The notes beneath the pieces are model-generated. The model was not told the DNA's origin. It saw only the letters and a list, made by a program, of their open reading frames with translations, and searched no databases. A program made the position numbers and the translations under genes. This document shows positions 8,403 through 17,148 of a stretch of 64,000 nt of DNA, in pieces. Numbering within the stretch: the first letter of the stretch is position 1; each line of letters starts with the position of its first letter. The DNA is from Fen-1077 sp964462865 (GTDB lineage: Bacteria; Chloroflexota; Dehalococcoidia; Dehalococcoidales; RBG-16-60-22), in contig CAYWZO010000001.1 in assembly GCA_964462865.1 (NCBI GenBank), positions 66,011 through 130,010 on the forward strand, read 5' to 3'.

Positions 8403-9011
8403 ATGGACCTTGAAGAACTGGGAAAAAAGGTAGTCCTGATGGAGGACATCCAGGCGATAGAAGACCTCCAGCAAATGTACGGCTATTACATGGATACGCA
8501 CCAGCGGGAGCAGGTGGTCAGTCTGTTCTCAGAAGACGCGGAATCCCTGGAAATAGAAAGCGTGGGGCTGTTCCTGGGGAAAAAGGGTGTGAAGCAGTTC
8601 TTCCTCGAGAACGACCTGCTTAAAGGAGATGAAACGGTCGTCCCGAACTGGATAAACATCCTCATCATGATGTTCCAGGACGTTATCGACGTAGCGCCCG
8701 ACGGGAAGACAGCCAAGGGGCGGTGGAACACCTGGCTGGCCGAGGCGATGCCGGTGGAGGGAATACCGCGGCAGCAGTGGTGCCAGGGATATTATGAAAA
8801 TGAGTACGTCAAGGAGAACGGCAAGTGGCTCTTTAAAAAGCTGCACTGGAACGTGACCGTTTTCACCTCTTTCGAGGCGGGGTGGCTGAAGGTGCCGCTG
8901 CTGGGCCTATTGACCCGCCCGGACGCCGACGCCCCCGCCCCCCATTTCCACCCCTACCCCTCGGGCTACCACCTGCCGTACCACTTTAAACACCCGGTCA
9001 CGGGGGAGTGA
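8403..9011 (+). CDS. SnoaL-like (NTF2 superfamily) protein, copy 2
   Basis: A paralogue of the preceding gene of similar length (202 residues): AIEDLQQMYGYYMDTHQREQVV, GYYENEYVKENGKWLFKKLHWN and the ending HPYPSGYHLPYHFKHPVTG align throughout. The 30-base gap holds AAAGGCGGTGAG as a ribosome site. The tandem pair may form a heteromer. As above, the fold is recognised but the reaction is not. Confidence 0.78.
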   Translation: MDLEELGKKVVLMEDIQAIEDLQQMYGYYMDTHQREQVVSLFSEDAESLEIESVGLFLGKKGVKQFFLENDLLKGDETVVPNWINILIMMFQDVIDVAPDGKTAKGRWNTWLAEAMPVEGIPRQQWCQGYYENEYVKENGKWLFKKLHWNVTVFTSFEAGWLKVPLLGLLTRPDADAPAPHFHPYPSGYHLPYHFKHPVTGE

Positions 9012-9040
9012 GAGAGGCTGAAATAGCTTTAGTGCAATAG

Positions 9041-9070
9041 TTGCGCTGGTGCCTGGCGAGGTCCTATAAT
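9041..9070 (+). promoter_or_regulatory. Candidate promoter of the small membrane protein gene
   Basis: TTGCGC at 9041 and an exact TATAAT at 9065 are 18 bases apart, ending 25 bases before the next start codon. Confidence 0.45.
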
Positions 9071-9095
9071 AAATCAATTTTTACTGGAAGGTAAT

Positions 9096-9680
9096 ATGCT
9101 CACCCCGGTAGATGGTTGGACGATTGCCCACGGCCTCGTAGGTCTCTTCTTAGGAAGAATCAAATTAAACAGGTTGCTGTTTTATCCCGTTCCGATTGTA
9201 TGGGAGATATATCAACTATACTTTCATTATCAACCGAAAGGTATTTTCCTGGCGCACGTCTGGCTCAACTCTTTAAGCGATATTCTCGCCTGCATCATAT
9301 GTTACGAATTAGCCGTGAGATATTCGTTTGATATCGAACGATATCCCCTCTGGACAAGAGTAAATAACAAGACTAAGGCAATTATCGCTTATGTTCTGAT
9401 TACTCTAAGCGTAACCTGGATTTTCTACGATGATATATTCAGGGGAGGGCTATGGACGCGTATGCCCATAGGCCAGCTCCCGCTGGTGTTAGGGGCGCTC
9501 TCGCCGGCAATCGCATCATTTATTGTCTGGATATGGATTAAGCGGGATACTTTTCGTTTTGTCGGATTATTAAAGATATTCGGCAAGCAGTTGTCCTATT
9601 ACCTCTTTACGGGTGTCTTGCCGTCGGTGGCTATTCTTTTCACCGTATCTCTGGTAATAATTTTAAATTCCCATTTTTAA
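9096..9680 (+). CDS. Hypothetical membrane protein with CPBP-protease-like C-terminal half
   Basis: The 194-residue product has about five hydrophobic segments. The second half (KAIIAYVLITLSVTWIF, then LPLVLGALSPAIASFIV) looks like the N-terminal helices of CPBP-family membrane proteases, but the catalytic EExxxR and histidine motifs are absent because the protein ends there. The first half (IVWEIYQLYFH, LNSLSDILACIICYELAV) resembles VanZ-like small membrane proteins. It may be a fusion of two truncated pieces. AT content is higher than in its neighbours. No function is assigned. Confidence 0.6.
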   Translation: MLTPVDGWTIAHGLVGLFLGRIKLNRLLFYPVPIVWEIYQLYFHYQPKGIFLAHVWLNSLSDILACIICYELAVRYSFDIERYPLWTRVNNKTKAIIAYVLITLSVTWIFYDDIFRGGLWTRMPIGQLPLVLGALSPAIASFIVWIWIKRDTFRFVGLLKIFGKQLSYYLFTGVLPSVAILFTVSLVIILNSHF

Positions 9681-9712
9681 TATTTTGTGAAACAAGGCCG
9701 GAGGTTACTCTT

Positions 9713-11143
9713 TCACGCTCTTTTCACTGCCAGCCGGATTATCTTTCTGATGTCGTCCACTTCCTCCAGTCTGTCCACCAGCTCTATCAGTCTCTCCGCA
9801 TTCTCCCGGGTGACAATATGGGAAAAATCCACCTGGACCATGAACTTTTTCACTAAAGCGTCCCACGACAGCGGGTGCGGTATCTCGCCGGTGGCTTCAC
9901 GCACGTATTCTGCTATAACACTACCATCTTTCAGGCTGACCTCAAGCTCCACACCGTCCTTTTTGTCCAGATCCGGGGCTAACTCAATCTTACCAATCAG
10001 CGCCTGCACCCGCGGGTCGCGTATCGATTCCTCGGTGAAGTTCTCGGCGGTCACGCTTCTCCTTAACAGCGCCGTGGCCGTGGCGTACTTATAGCTGAAA
10101 AGGGCGTCGCCGGTGGGGTAATCGCCGACCTTATACGGCTTCATGTAGTGGGCGAAGCGCATGGGTGGGGATAAATGCACGATGACCTTGTTGATGTCCT
10201 CAATATTGATAGCGTTTTGGCGTACCAGCGCCAGCGCCGCATCGATACAGGTATGCGTGGGCCGACCGCCGGGATAGGGTTTGAAAAGGAGTTCCACGTA
10301 ATACTTTTTCCCTAAATCCCTGGTCAGGATTTCAGGGCGCTCGCAGCCGGGCGTGAAATTGGCGTAATAGCCGTTCTTCCCGAAAAACGGGTCGGGGATA
10401 CCCGTCCAGCCGGCTCTGGCCAGCTGCGCCGCCAACACGCCGCTGCGGGCGGAGGTACCCTGGCTCAATTTGAAGGTGGTGGCCCCGGCGGAAAGGCCGC
10501 CACCGGCCCCGGATATCATGTTAATGACGATGCCAAAGGCATGTTTTAACTGTCGATGGTTCAGGCCGAGCAGGCGCCCGGCGATGGCCGCCGCGCCGAA
10601 GGCGGGCACGGTGCCCCAGGCATCGAAGGTGGGGGACTTTCCCAATCCCTGGCGGCCCGCCTGGCTCATCTTCCAGGGTTCGCCGCCCGCGGTGTATATC
10701 CTCTCGGCCACATCGTCGCCGGCGACCAGCGCGGTAATCAACTCCCGGCCACGGCAACCGCGGCTCTCGCCTACCGTAAGCGCCGTGGTAACCGTCGTGC
10801 CGCTGACGTGCCCGGGATAACGCTTGCCGTCGATGATAGCTAACAGCGGCTCCCAGTCGAAGGAGCGGCACAGGATGGCGTTGGCCCAGGCCGCGTCCTG
10901 CACCGGTGCTTTCAGGCCATAGGCCAGGATGGTCGCCTCCTCTTTTCCGCCCCACCCCTTCACCAATTCAACTAAAGCGTCGTTACCGGGGGCCGCCGCG
11001 CCGCCGATGGCGCATCCGATAACATCCAGGACACGTTTTTTCGTATTTTCCAAAATGGCCAAGGCGATGTCCTCGAAGCGGGTTTGAAGGACATTCTCCG
11101 CGAACGCTCCAACCACATTTTCACCGCTGACAGGGTCGGTCAC
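9713..11143 (-). CDS. MmgE/PrpD family protein
   Basis: The 476 residues match the MmgE/PrpD fold of 2-methylcitrate dehydratase and cis-aconitate decarboxylase: an N-terminal helical domain (KRVLDVIGCAIGGAAAPGNDAL), the FDWEP stretch, GRLLGLNHRQLKHAFGIV, and KPYPGGRPTHTCIDAAL leading into the smaller C-terminal domain. Enzymes of this family remove water or CO2 from tricarboxylic-type substrates. It lies two bases after the enolase-superfamily gene, so the two are cotranscribed and probably act on consecutive intermediates. The substrate is unknown. Confidence 0.85.
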   Translation of the reverse strand: MTDPVSGENVVGAFAENVLQTRFEDIALAILENTKKRVLDVIGCAIGGAAAPGNDALVELVKGWGGKEEATILAYGLKAPVQDAAWANAILCRSFDWEPLLAIIDGKRYPGHVSGTTVTTALTVGESRGCRGRELITALVAGDDVAERIYTAGGEPWKMSQAGRQGLGKSPTFDAWGTVPAFGAAAIAGRLLGLNHRQLKHAFGIVINMISGAGGGLSAGATTFKLSQGTSARSGVLAAQLARAGWTGIPDPFFGKNGYYANFTPGCERPEILTRDLGKKYYVELLFKPYPGGRPTHTCIDAALALVRQNAINIEDINKVIVHLSPPMRFAHYMKPYKVGDYPTGDALFSYKYATATALLRRSVTAENFTEESIRDPRVQALIGKIELAPDLDKKDGVELEVSLKDGSVIAEYVREATGEIPHPLSWDALVKKFMVQVDFSHIVTRENAERLIELVDRLEEVDDIRKIIRLAVKRA

Positions 11144-11145
11144 CG

Positions 11146-12327
11146 TCAGGCCTTCTTATACTCTACGACAGTAGGCTTCTTGCCGGGAGTAATCAACTTC
11201 TGGACAACCTCTTCATTAAGCTCCATCCCCAGCCCCGGCCCGTCCGGCGGGTAGAGATAGCCGTTTTCATATCTGGGCACTTTTACGGCTAGGTCGTCGG
11301 TAATCGGCTTGCTGACGGTATCGAGACAATCGTGCAGGGACAGCGGGCCGGTGTTCTCCTGCTCCAGGCGTCCCATCCACTCGGTGCCGGCGATAAAGTG
11401 CGCCTGGGCGGCGGCCTCGAAGCCGGAGCCGGTCAGGCAGCCGCACATGACCGGGATATTGGCCGCTTTGGCGATGGCCACCCACTTTTGCGCCTTGCAG
11501 ATACCGCCGACCCTGGCCACTTTCAGGAAAAACACGTCGGCCGCTTTCTTCTGGATAATCTCCAGCAGGTGGCTCAACTCGGTGGTGGACTCGTCGGCGC
11601 ATATCGGGGTGCCCACTTTCTGGCGGAGGCGCGCCATGCCGTCGATGTCCCAGTAAGGCAACGGCTGCTCGAACATGAAAAGGTTATATTTCTCCATTTT
11701 CCTCAAAGCGTCCAGGGCCGTGTAGAAGTCCCAGCCGCCGTTAGCGTCCATCCCCAGCCGGAAATCATCGCCGACTACTTGCCGTACCGCCCTGATATTC
11801 TCGATGTCCGCGGCGATGTTGCCGGCGGATACCTTCAGCTTGATGCTCTTGAAACCGGCCTTTTTTATCCGGGCGGCTTTCTCCGCCACCACGTCAGGAG
11901 GGCCGAAGGTAATCACCGTCCCCAGCGGTATCTTTTCGTTACAGAGCCCGCCGAGAAGCTGGTAAACGGGAACGCCCAGTTTCTTGCCCTTCAAATCGTG
12001 CAGGGCGAAGTCAATGGCCGTAATCGCCTGATTGTTGTGCTTGGTCATCCGGTCCATCTGCGTGGTCAGCTTTTCGATGTTCATCGGGTCAGCCCCGAGG
12101 AGGAGGCGGGGCGCGAACCACTCGTTAATAACGCTCATCAGCGAGGCCTGCCCTTCGCCGATATATCCCAGCGACGTGTGGCCGGCCTCGGCGATGCCGG
12201 TGATACCCTCATCCGTATGTATCTTCACAATGACCGGCTCGGAGGCGGGTATCACGCCCGTCCCCATGTAGTGAACCGTCTTATATTTGAACTGTACCGG
12301 GATACATTCAATCTTGGTAATTATCAT
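11146..12327 (-). CDS. Mandelate racemase/muconate lactonizing enzyme family protein
   Basis: An enolase-superfamily member of 393 residues with the complete muconate-lactonizing subgroup set: KxK at Lys163/Lys165, metal ligands Asp194, Glu220 and Asp245, and the opposite base Lys269. Lysines on both sides of the barrel point to a racemase/epimerase, cycloisomerase or syn-dehydration reaction through an enolate intermediate. The ATG start follows AAGGAGACGC. It is the first gene of an operon with an MmgE/PrpD protein. Whether it acts on a dipeptide, muconate-like or sugar acid substrate cannot be told from sequence. Confidence 0.88.
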   Translation of the reverse strand: MIITKIECIPVQFKYKTVHYMGTGVIPASEPVIVKIHTDEGITGIAEAGHTSLGYIGEGQASLMSVINEWFAPRLLLGADPMNIEKLTTQMDRMTKHNNQAITAIDFALHDLKGKKLGVPVYQLLGGLCNEKIPLGTVITFGPPDVVAEKAARIKKAGFKSIKLKVSAGNIAADIENIRAVRQVVGDDFRLGMDANGGWDFYTALDALRKMEKYNLFMFEQPLPYWDIDGMARLRQKVGTPICADESTTELSHLLEIIQKKAADVFFLKVARVGGICKAQKWVAIAKAANIPVMCGCLTGSGFEAAAQAHFIAGTEWMGRLEQENTGPLSLHDCLDTVSKPITDDLAVKVPRYENGYLYPPDGPGLGMELNEEVVQKLITPGKKPTVVEYKKA

Positions 12328-12501
12328 GCGTCTCCTTAATATCGCCTGATTCGGGGAAAAGCGTCACCCCATTTTAATTCGCCTCGTCTTTACAGTCAAA
12401 CCCGCTTGGGGTACAAGCGGTAGAGACCTTTTTCAAGCTTGACACGATTAACGATATTTCCAGGCTGATGCGGGAAATCACTCTTATTAAAGATTAAATC
12501 A

Positions 12502-13359
12502 TTAAAACGGCTTCAGGACTATCCTGTACTTCAGCCCGTAAATAGTCGCTGCGACGACGTAGATAACAATGAAACCCATCAGCGCCATGACCAGGGCGAG
12601 TATCAGCACGCCGTAGACGGCGCCCAGCCAAGACGCCATGAAGGGAAAAATTACGTCGCTACCGGTCCCGGCGACGAGTGCTATAAAATTCAACAGCAAA
12701 AACGGTAAGACCACACACCCCAGACCCGAAAGAGAATGCTTAATATCTGACCAGCTTAACCTGATATTGGCCGAGACGCAAACGGCCAGGTAGAGAAAGA
12801 CCCAGAACCACCAGCCGGCCAGGTTTTCTGGGGTGAAAATCAGCTTTACCAGCGCCAGCGCCGATTGCCCCCACACCTCAAAATAGCTGCCAACCGAATA
12901 AGCAGCAATCTCACCGGTCCGCACCAGGATAGCGTCCCAGACCTGCGAGCTGCCGGGAATGAGTATATAAAACAGCCCGAAGAGCACGGCACACCCGAGG
13001 AGCACCGGCCCAATCCCGATGAAGAAGTTGCCGAGGATATGCCACGGGTTTTTCTTGTGCCACTTGTGATAAACGTACCCCAGCGTACCGGTTACGGGAT
13101 CAGGCTTGAAGAACCTGATTTCCACGATTTTATGCAGGAATATCAGGCAAAATAAAGCGTGTCCCAGCTCGTGAACGGGCGTGCCCAGCCAGGCTACCAG
13201 GTAGACGCCCCGGCGGCCGAAAGACCTCTCCAGCGATTTGAAGGTAAGCTGGGAGAGTGAATGTATTAAAAGTCCGAAGATAAAGACCCCGGCGAACAGG
13301 GAAGCCATCTGGCCGAGCGTGGCCACAATGAGGTCCCTGATGAAGACGAGTGCGGACAT
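12502..13359 (-). CDS. Membrane protein with HELGH motif (M50-like)
   Basis: A 285-residue polytopic membrane protein with the zinc-protease signature HELGH at residues 63 to 67, inside a helix just after a charged loop, and IGIGPVLLG later that resembles the second half-motif of intramembrane M50 proteases. The rest is hydrophobic helices with few conserved residues, and no clear NxxPxxxLDG motif is seen, so it may be a non-canonical or inactive relative. It sits between tRNA-Val and the enolase-superfamily operon on the same strand. Confidence 0.65.
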   Translation of the reverse strand: MSALVFIRDLIVATLGQMASLFAGVFIFGLLIHSLSQLTFKSLERSFGRRGVYLVAWLGTPVHELGHALFCLIFLHKIVEIRFFKPDPVTGTLGYVYHKWHKKNPWHILGNFFIGIGPVLLGCAVLFGLFYILIPGSSQVWDAILVRTGEIAAYSVGSYFEVWGQSALALVKLIFTPENLAGWWFWVFLYLAVCVSANIRLSWSDIKHSLSGLGCVVLPFLLLNFIALVAGTGSDVIFPFMASWLGAVYGVLILALVMALMGFIVIYVVAATIYGLKYRIVLKPF

Positions 13360-13450
13360 ACCGGTTGCATCATATCCGCACTATCCAGGCATGTCAAGAG
13401 GAAGGAAATGCAAACACAGGTCTTCCCGAAAAGTTTTGGATTACCAAAAG

Positions 13451-13526
13451 TGGTGGGCGGTACAGGACTTGAACCTGTGACCTCCTGCGTGTGAAGCAGG
13501 CGCTCTAACCACTGAGCTAACCGCCC
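13451..13526 (-). tRNA. tRNA-Val (anticodon CAC)
   Basis: The reverse strand folds into a complete cloverleaf: acceptor GGGCGGT pairs with ACCGCCC, the anticodon stem CCTGC/GCAGG encloses TTCACAC, so the anticodon is CAC, and the T loop is GTTCAAGTC. The terminal CCA is encoded, making 76 bases. No intron is present. Confidence 0.96.
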
Positions 13527-13600
13527 GGATGGGAGTACTATTTATTGTACCCTTTCAAGGCCCCTTTGTAAATCTGAATCCGGGAGGGTAATAGCGCCGG

Positions 13601-15985
13601 CTACTTCAGGTATTCAAATATCTTTATCTCCGGGGCCGTAGCGTTTTCAGCGTAAGGGACGTAGTACCTTGAAGTGTAGACCATCTTGTAATCTGAAAGC
13701 GCTTCCAGGGGTACAGGGCTGACGAACGGGTTGCCACCGACGATATCATATTTCCCTGACGTTTGACTGGCAATAAAGTTCTGCGCCTCGCCATAATTAT
13801 TGTATTGTTTGGCTGCGGTGACTATTTTGTAACGCACGCCACCTTTGACTGTCTCGTTATAAGTAAGAACGATGGGTTTCTCGCCGGTTGTTTCCTGACC
13901 ATCGAAGTTAAACAGCCTGACCACCAGGCAGTTATAGTAGTCGGTATTAAGGAAGATTTTCCACGGTTTGATAATACCCTGCTCTTCGGTATAATACACA
14001 TTTATATACTTTTCCTGGTCTTTATCTGCCCAGGTGGCCAAAGCATGGAATTTCCCGGACCAAGCATTAACCATATCAAAATCGATGATTATATAAGACG
14101 AGTCCAGCTCATCCATAATCTTATCGGCCGCCGCCTCCTCCTGGGACAGGAAGAGACTGGCCACCTTGATAATAGGCACCGGGTCCTGGGAGGGATTGGT
14201 CGAGGGGAGGCGGTGGGCTATCCGGGAAATCCAGTAGCCGTAGTCCCACCAGGCGGTGACGCCGTAAGCCGAGGCCGGGTACTCATAGTCTAAATCATAG
14301 ACCTTATAATAGGCCCCGGGGTCTCCCAGGGGGTCCGGGGTATTATTCTTCATCCAGGTCAAAGATTCCTCCCAGCCATCCGAAGGGGCATAGGGGGCTG
14401 CTGAAGCCGCATCCTTTGACTTGGTAACATTCCAGAAAGTTACCAGAGGAAGAACGATAATAATGGCTATTATCGTATAAGCCACGTACCGCGAGTTGTC
14501 AGATTCCTGCCGTCGTTTTTTCCTGGCCCCGGCGCTTTCCGCCTTGTCCTCTCCCGGACTACCGGCCTGCCTTTCAGCCAGTTTTTTCAACCCCGCCCAC
14601 CAGATAATCTCCCAGGAGATAAAAGCTGTAAGCAACGCGACGTTGACCACAGAATAATACGCGAATCGGCGCTGCACCAGCGTGGCGAACAGCGTCACTA
14701 GAGACCAGACGATGAACAGCAGAATGAGTTCCTTTTGGCCATGGGCTTTGATAACCTGCCAGAGTAAAACGACCAGAGCGATGAGGCCGAAGCCGGGAAT
14801 AGCCCAGTTTTTGGTGAGGAAAAAGCCTGTGGTGAAATTGCCCCAGGCAAGGGTAGTGGTAAAACTGCCATAGGGCGAAAGTAAGGGCTGCATTTCCTGT
14901 GTGGTCGTGGCGGTCGAGCCCCCTCCCGGTGCAAAGACGAAGAGGAAATTGTTCCATAAAGCGCTCACCGTATCCCGACCTACCGCGTAAAAAAGTCCGA
15001 TGACTACGACGCCGATTGCGACCAGTGATAGCGGGTAATAATACGATTTCAGGCCACGGCCTAACATTAACCGTGAAAAACCGGTCAGGACGAGGGGAAC
15101 AAACACGGCGGCGGTCATGGCCAGGGACAGGTTCTTGTTAGGTGAAATCGGTAAAAAGATGATGAGGGCGACCACGAAAACAATGAAACTGACGATGCCC
15201 AGATGTTCCGAGGATTTCTGTCTGAAATGGTTGATAATAAACTGAATGAGCAGGTAAAGACAGATGATAAAGACAAAGAGCAGCGCCCCCATCCAGGTGA
15301 TGAGGTATATCCCCAGGAAAAGGCCTGCCAGGAGGCTGTAAACGAGCGGCCTGGCCAGGGCTTTGCGGTCGCCTTTCCTTAATTGCTCGAAAGTCAGCGG
15401 GTTCTGCCCCTCCCCGATAGCCCCGGCCGCTTGAAAAGCCAGAATCAGGAAGAGGATGGTCACCGTGCTGAAAAGGACCTCGGCGGGAGGGACGTCGGAG
15501 GAGCCCAGTATCGAGCGTCCCATGAACTCACCGGGCATAATACCCACCAGGAAAGCCGCCAGCAGGCCCGCCCAGCGGTTGAACAGCGCTTTGCCGATGA
15601 AGAAAACCGGGATAACCGTAAGCGCCGCTAAAATCGACGGCAAAAAGGTACTTACCAAATCTATCGTATGTTGCGTCGGTGAACCGAATCCGATGACCCA
15701 GGCGATAAAGGCCATCAGGTATTCAAAGAAATGGACACCCCCCGCAGAAGTACCTCCCCCAGGGTAGATATAGAAGGGGTCAAAGTCCGTGACATGGGGG
15801 AAATTGTAGGCCAGGCTGTCCACAAAGCGTACGTGATAGTAGGCATCGTTACTGGAAAGCTTGACCCACTCGCCGGTGAAGATGGAGTCGTAAGGGAGAG
15901 CGACGCGGAACAGCAAAGCCAGGGCAAAGAATAACACCACCAGGGCAACGATGACAATCTTTGCGGTTGATTTGCTCATGTTCAC
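13601..15985 (-). CDS. STT3/AglB-type oligosaccharyltransferase
   Basis: A 794-residue glycosyltransferase of the GT66 family that transfers a lipid-linked glycan to asparagine at the outer membrane face. About 13 hydrophobic segments precede a soluble C-terminal domain. Visible active-site elements are SND (Asp47) in the first loop, a GxxDxxxxE metal site (Asp164, Glu169), TTQEMQP near residue 360 matching the TIxE/SVSE loop, and the WWDYG sequon-binding motif near residue 577. A lysine/arginine-rich cytosolic loop lies near residue 490. The start is GTG at 15985 or ATG at 15979; neither has a good ribosome site. No other glycan-assembly genes are adjacent. Confidence 0.92.
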   Translation of the reverse strand: MNMSKSTAKIVIVALVVLFFALALLFRVALPYDSIFTGEWVKLSSNDAYYHVRFVDSLAYNFPHVTDFDPFYIYPGGGTSAGGVHFFEYLMAFIAWVIGFGSPTQHTIDLVSTFLPSILAALTVIPVFFIGKALFNRWAGLLAAFLVGIMPGEFMGRSILGSSDVPPAEVLFSTVTILFLILAFQAAGAIGEGQNPLTFEQLRKGDRKALARPLVYSLLAGLFLGIYLITWMGALLFVFIICLYLLIQFIINHFRQKSSEHLGIVSFIVFVVALIIFLPISPNKNLSLAMTAAVFVPLVLTGFSRLMLGRGLKSYYYPLSLVAIGVVVIGLFYAVGRDTVSALWNNFLFVFAPGGGSTATTTQEMQPLLSPYGSFTTTLAWGNFTTGFFLTKNWAIPGFGLIALVVLLWQVIKAHGQKELILLFIVWSLVTLFATLVQRRFAYYSVVNVALLTAFISWEIIWWAGLKKLAERQAGSPGEDKAESAGARKKRRQESDNSRYVAYTIIAIIIVLPLVTFWNVTKSKDAASAAPYAPSDGWEESLTWMKNNTPDPLGDPGAYYKVYDLDYEYPASAYGVTAWWDYGYWISRIAHRLPSTNPSQDPVPIIKVASLFLSQEEAAADKIMDELDSSYIIIDFDMVNAWSGKFHALATWADKDQEKYINVYYTEEQGIIKPWKIFLNTDYYNCLVVRLFNFDGQETTGEKPIVLTYNETVKGGVRYKIVTAAKQYNNYGEAQNFIASQTSGKYDIVGGNPFVSPVPLEALSDYKMVYTSRYYVPYAENATAPEIKIFEYLK

Positions 15986-16002
15986 GGCCCGCTTCAGGGC
16001 AA

Positions 16003-16021
16003 CGCTCGAAACCCCTCGAGC
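16003..16021 (-). other. Hairpin in the STT3 leader
   Basis: CGCTCGA and TCGAGCG are perfectly complementary around a 5-base loop, between the predicted promoter and the STT3 start. There is no T tract, so it is not a simple terminator; it may affect translation or stability. Confidence 0.45.
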
Positions 16022-16036
16022 GGAAACTTTAAGCCA

Positions 16037-16065
16037 ATTATGACATATAATCCCTAGGCGGGCAA
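16037..16065 (-). promoter_or_regulatory. Candidate promoter of the STT3 gene
   Basis: On the minus strand TTGCCC and CATAAT are spaced by 17 bases, about 50 bases before the start codon. Confidence 0.5.
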
Positions 16066-16114
16066 GTGATTGACCTCGATTAAGATTTCATGCTGTTTAT
16101 ATCGGTAAACAGGT

Positions 16115-16969
16115 TTACCTGTTCCCTGGCCCCGTCAATCCCCTGAAGCCGCCATCGTCATAACGGTTCAGCGGTACACCCCCGCCCACAATCAGCGCCT
16201 GGCCGGTGATGAAGGAAGATAGCTCCGAAGACAGGAAAAGCACGGCGTTGGCGATATCTTCCGGCAGGCCGACTCTCCCCAGCGGTGTGGACTGGCCCAA
16301 CCGGTCGAGCGCGGCGCCCCTTTCCTCCTGGGGGACCATGCTTAATACCGGGTCCCAGAACGGCGTCTTGACCGGTCCCGGCAGAATCGCATTGACGTTG
16401 ATATTGTGGGGGGCCAGTTCATAGGCCAGGTTAACAGTTAGCCCCAGGATGCCAGCTTTGGCCGAGTGGTATTCGGGGGCGGGGCCGGGGGGACTGTAGA
16501 CACCCAGCGAAGAAATGAGGACTATTTTGCCGTATTTCTGCGCTATCATGTGCGGGGCCACTCCTTTACAGAAAAAGACATGCCCTTTCAGGTTCAGGGC
16601 CATCATCAAATCATAATGCCCTTCCTCGATATACTGGATGCCCCTTTTAGGCCTTCCCCCGGCACTTTCCCTGCCTTTGACGACGCTGCCCCCCGCGCAG
16701 CCGACCAGTATGTCCACCCTGCCGAACTTTTTCACCGTCCGGTCAACGCAGTCCCTGATTTGCTTCAGGTCGGTGATATCACATTTGATAAAGATACATT
16801 CCTTGCCTTTTCGGGTGGCCTCCGCCGCCGTTTTCTTTCCCTCTACTTCGTTGATATCGGCGATGACGCAGGAGCAGCCCTCCCCGGCAAAGAGAAAGGC
16901 GGTTGACCTCCCCATCCCCGTGGCCCCGCCGTTGATAATGGCGACTCTCCCGGTCAGCAGTTCTTTCAT
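16115..16969 (-). CDS. Short-chain dehydrogenase/reductase (SDR)
   Basis: A classical SDR: cofactor motif GGATGMG near residue 15, DITDLK, NAG-like region, catalytic serine in ISSLGVY and YHSAK for the Tyr-Lys pair, then the usual PGPVKTPFW segment. The frame can be extended to a TTG at 16987, but that stretch contains the ribosome site AGGAGGGAAGAA directly before ATG 16969, so I start there (284 aa). The gene diverges from a TetR/exporter operon, and a large palindrome lies between them, which suggests shared control. The substrate is unknown. Confidence 0.88.
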   Translation of the reverse strand: MKELLTGRVAIINGGATGMGRSTAFLFAGEGCSCVIADINEVEGKKTAAEATRKGKECIFIKCDITDLKQIRDCVDRTVKKFGRVDILVGCAGGSVVKGRESAGGRPKRGIQYIEEGHYDLMMALNLKGHVFFCKGVAPHMIAQKYGKIVLISSLGVYSPPGPAPEYHSAKAGILGLTVNLAYELAPHNINVNAILPGPVKTPFWDPVLSMVPQEERGAALDRLGQSTPLGRVGLPEDIANAVLFLSSELSSFITGQALIVGGGVPLNRYDDGGFRGLTGPGNR

Positions 16970-17079
16970 TTCTTCCCTCCTGTGCAAGATAACGGCAGGT
17001 GTTTTTCAAGATAAATCAGCCACATCATAGCGCAGCACGGGAAATTCATCAAGGGAAGAGGGTATATTAACCGGAACTA

Positions 17080-17107
17080 TTGACATCAGCTTATTCCATG
17101 TTAAAAT
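17080..17107 (+). promoter_or_regulatory. Promoter of the TetR/ABC exporter operon
   Basis: TTGACA at 17080 and TAAAAT at 17102 are spaced by 16 bases. The following palindrome covers the -10 edge and the start of transcription. Confidence 0.6.
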
Positions 17108-17140
17108 AAATAATGAATGAACATTCATTCATTATTTATT
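17105..17140 (+). promoter_or_regulatory. TetR operator: 36-base near-perfect palindrome
   Basis: Two perfectly complementary 17-base arms (17105-17121 and 17124-17140) flank a central CA. The core TGAATGAACATTCATTCA is typical of TetR-family operators. It overlaps the promoter of the adjacent tetR gene and lies upstream of the divergent SDR, so it probably represses both. Confidence 0.8.
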
Positions 17141-17148
17141 AAGGTAAT

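Noticed and set aside
11332..12339. 335-residue plus-strand open frame opposite the enolase-superfamily gene
   Set aside because: The minus strand has the complete catalytic set; the plus-strand frame is a mirror effect of codon bias.
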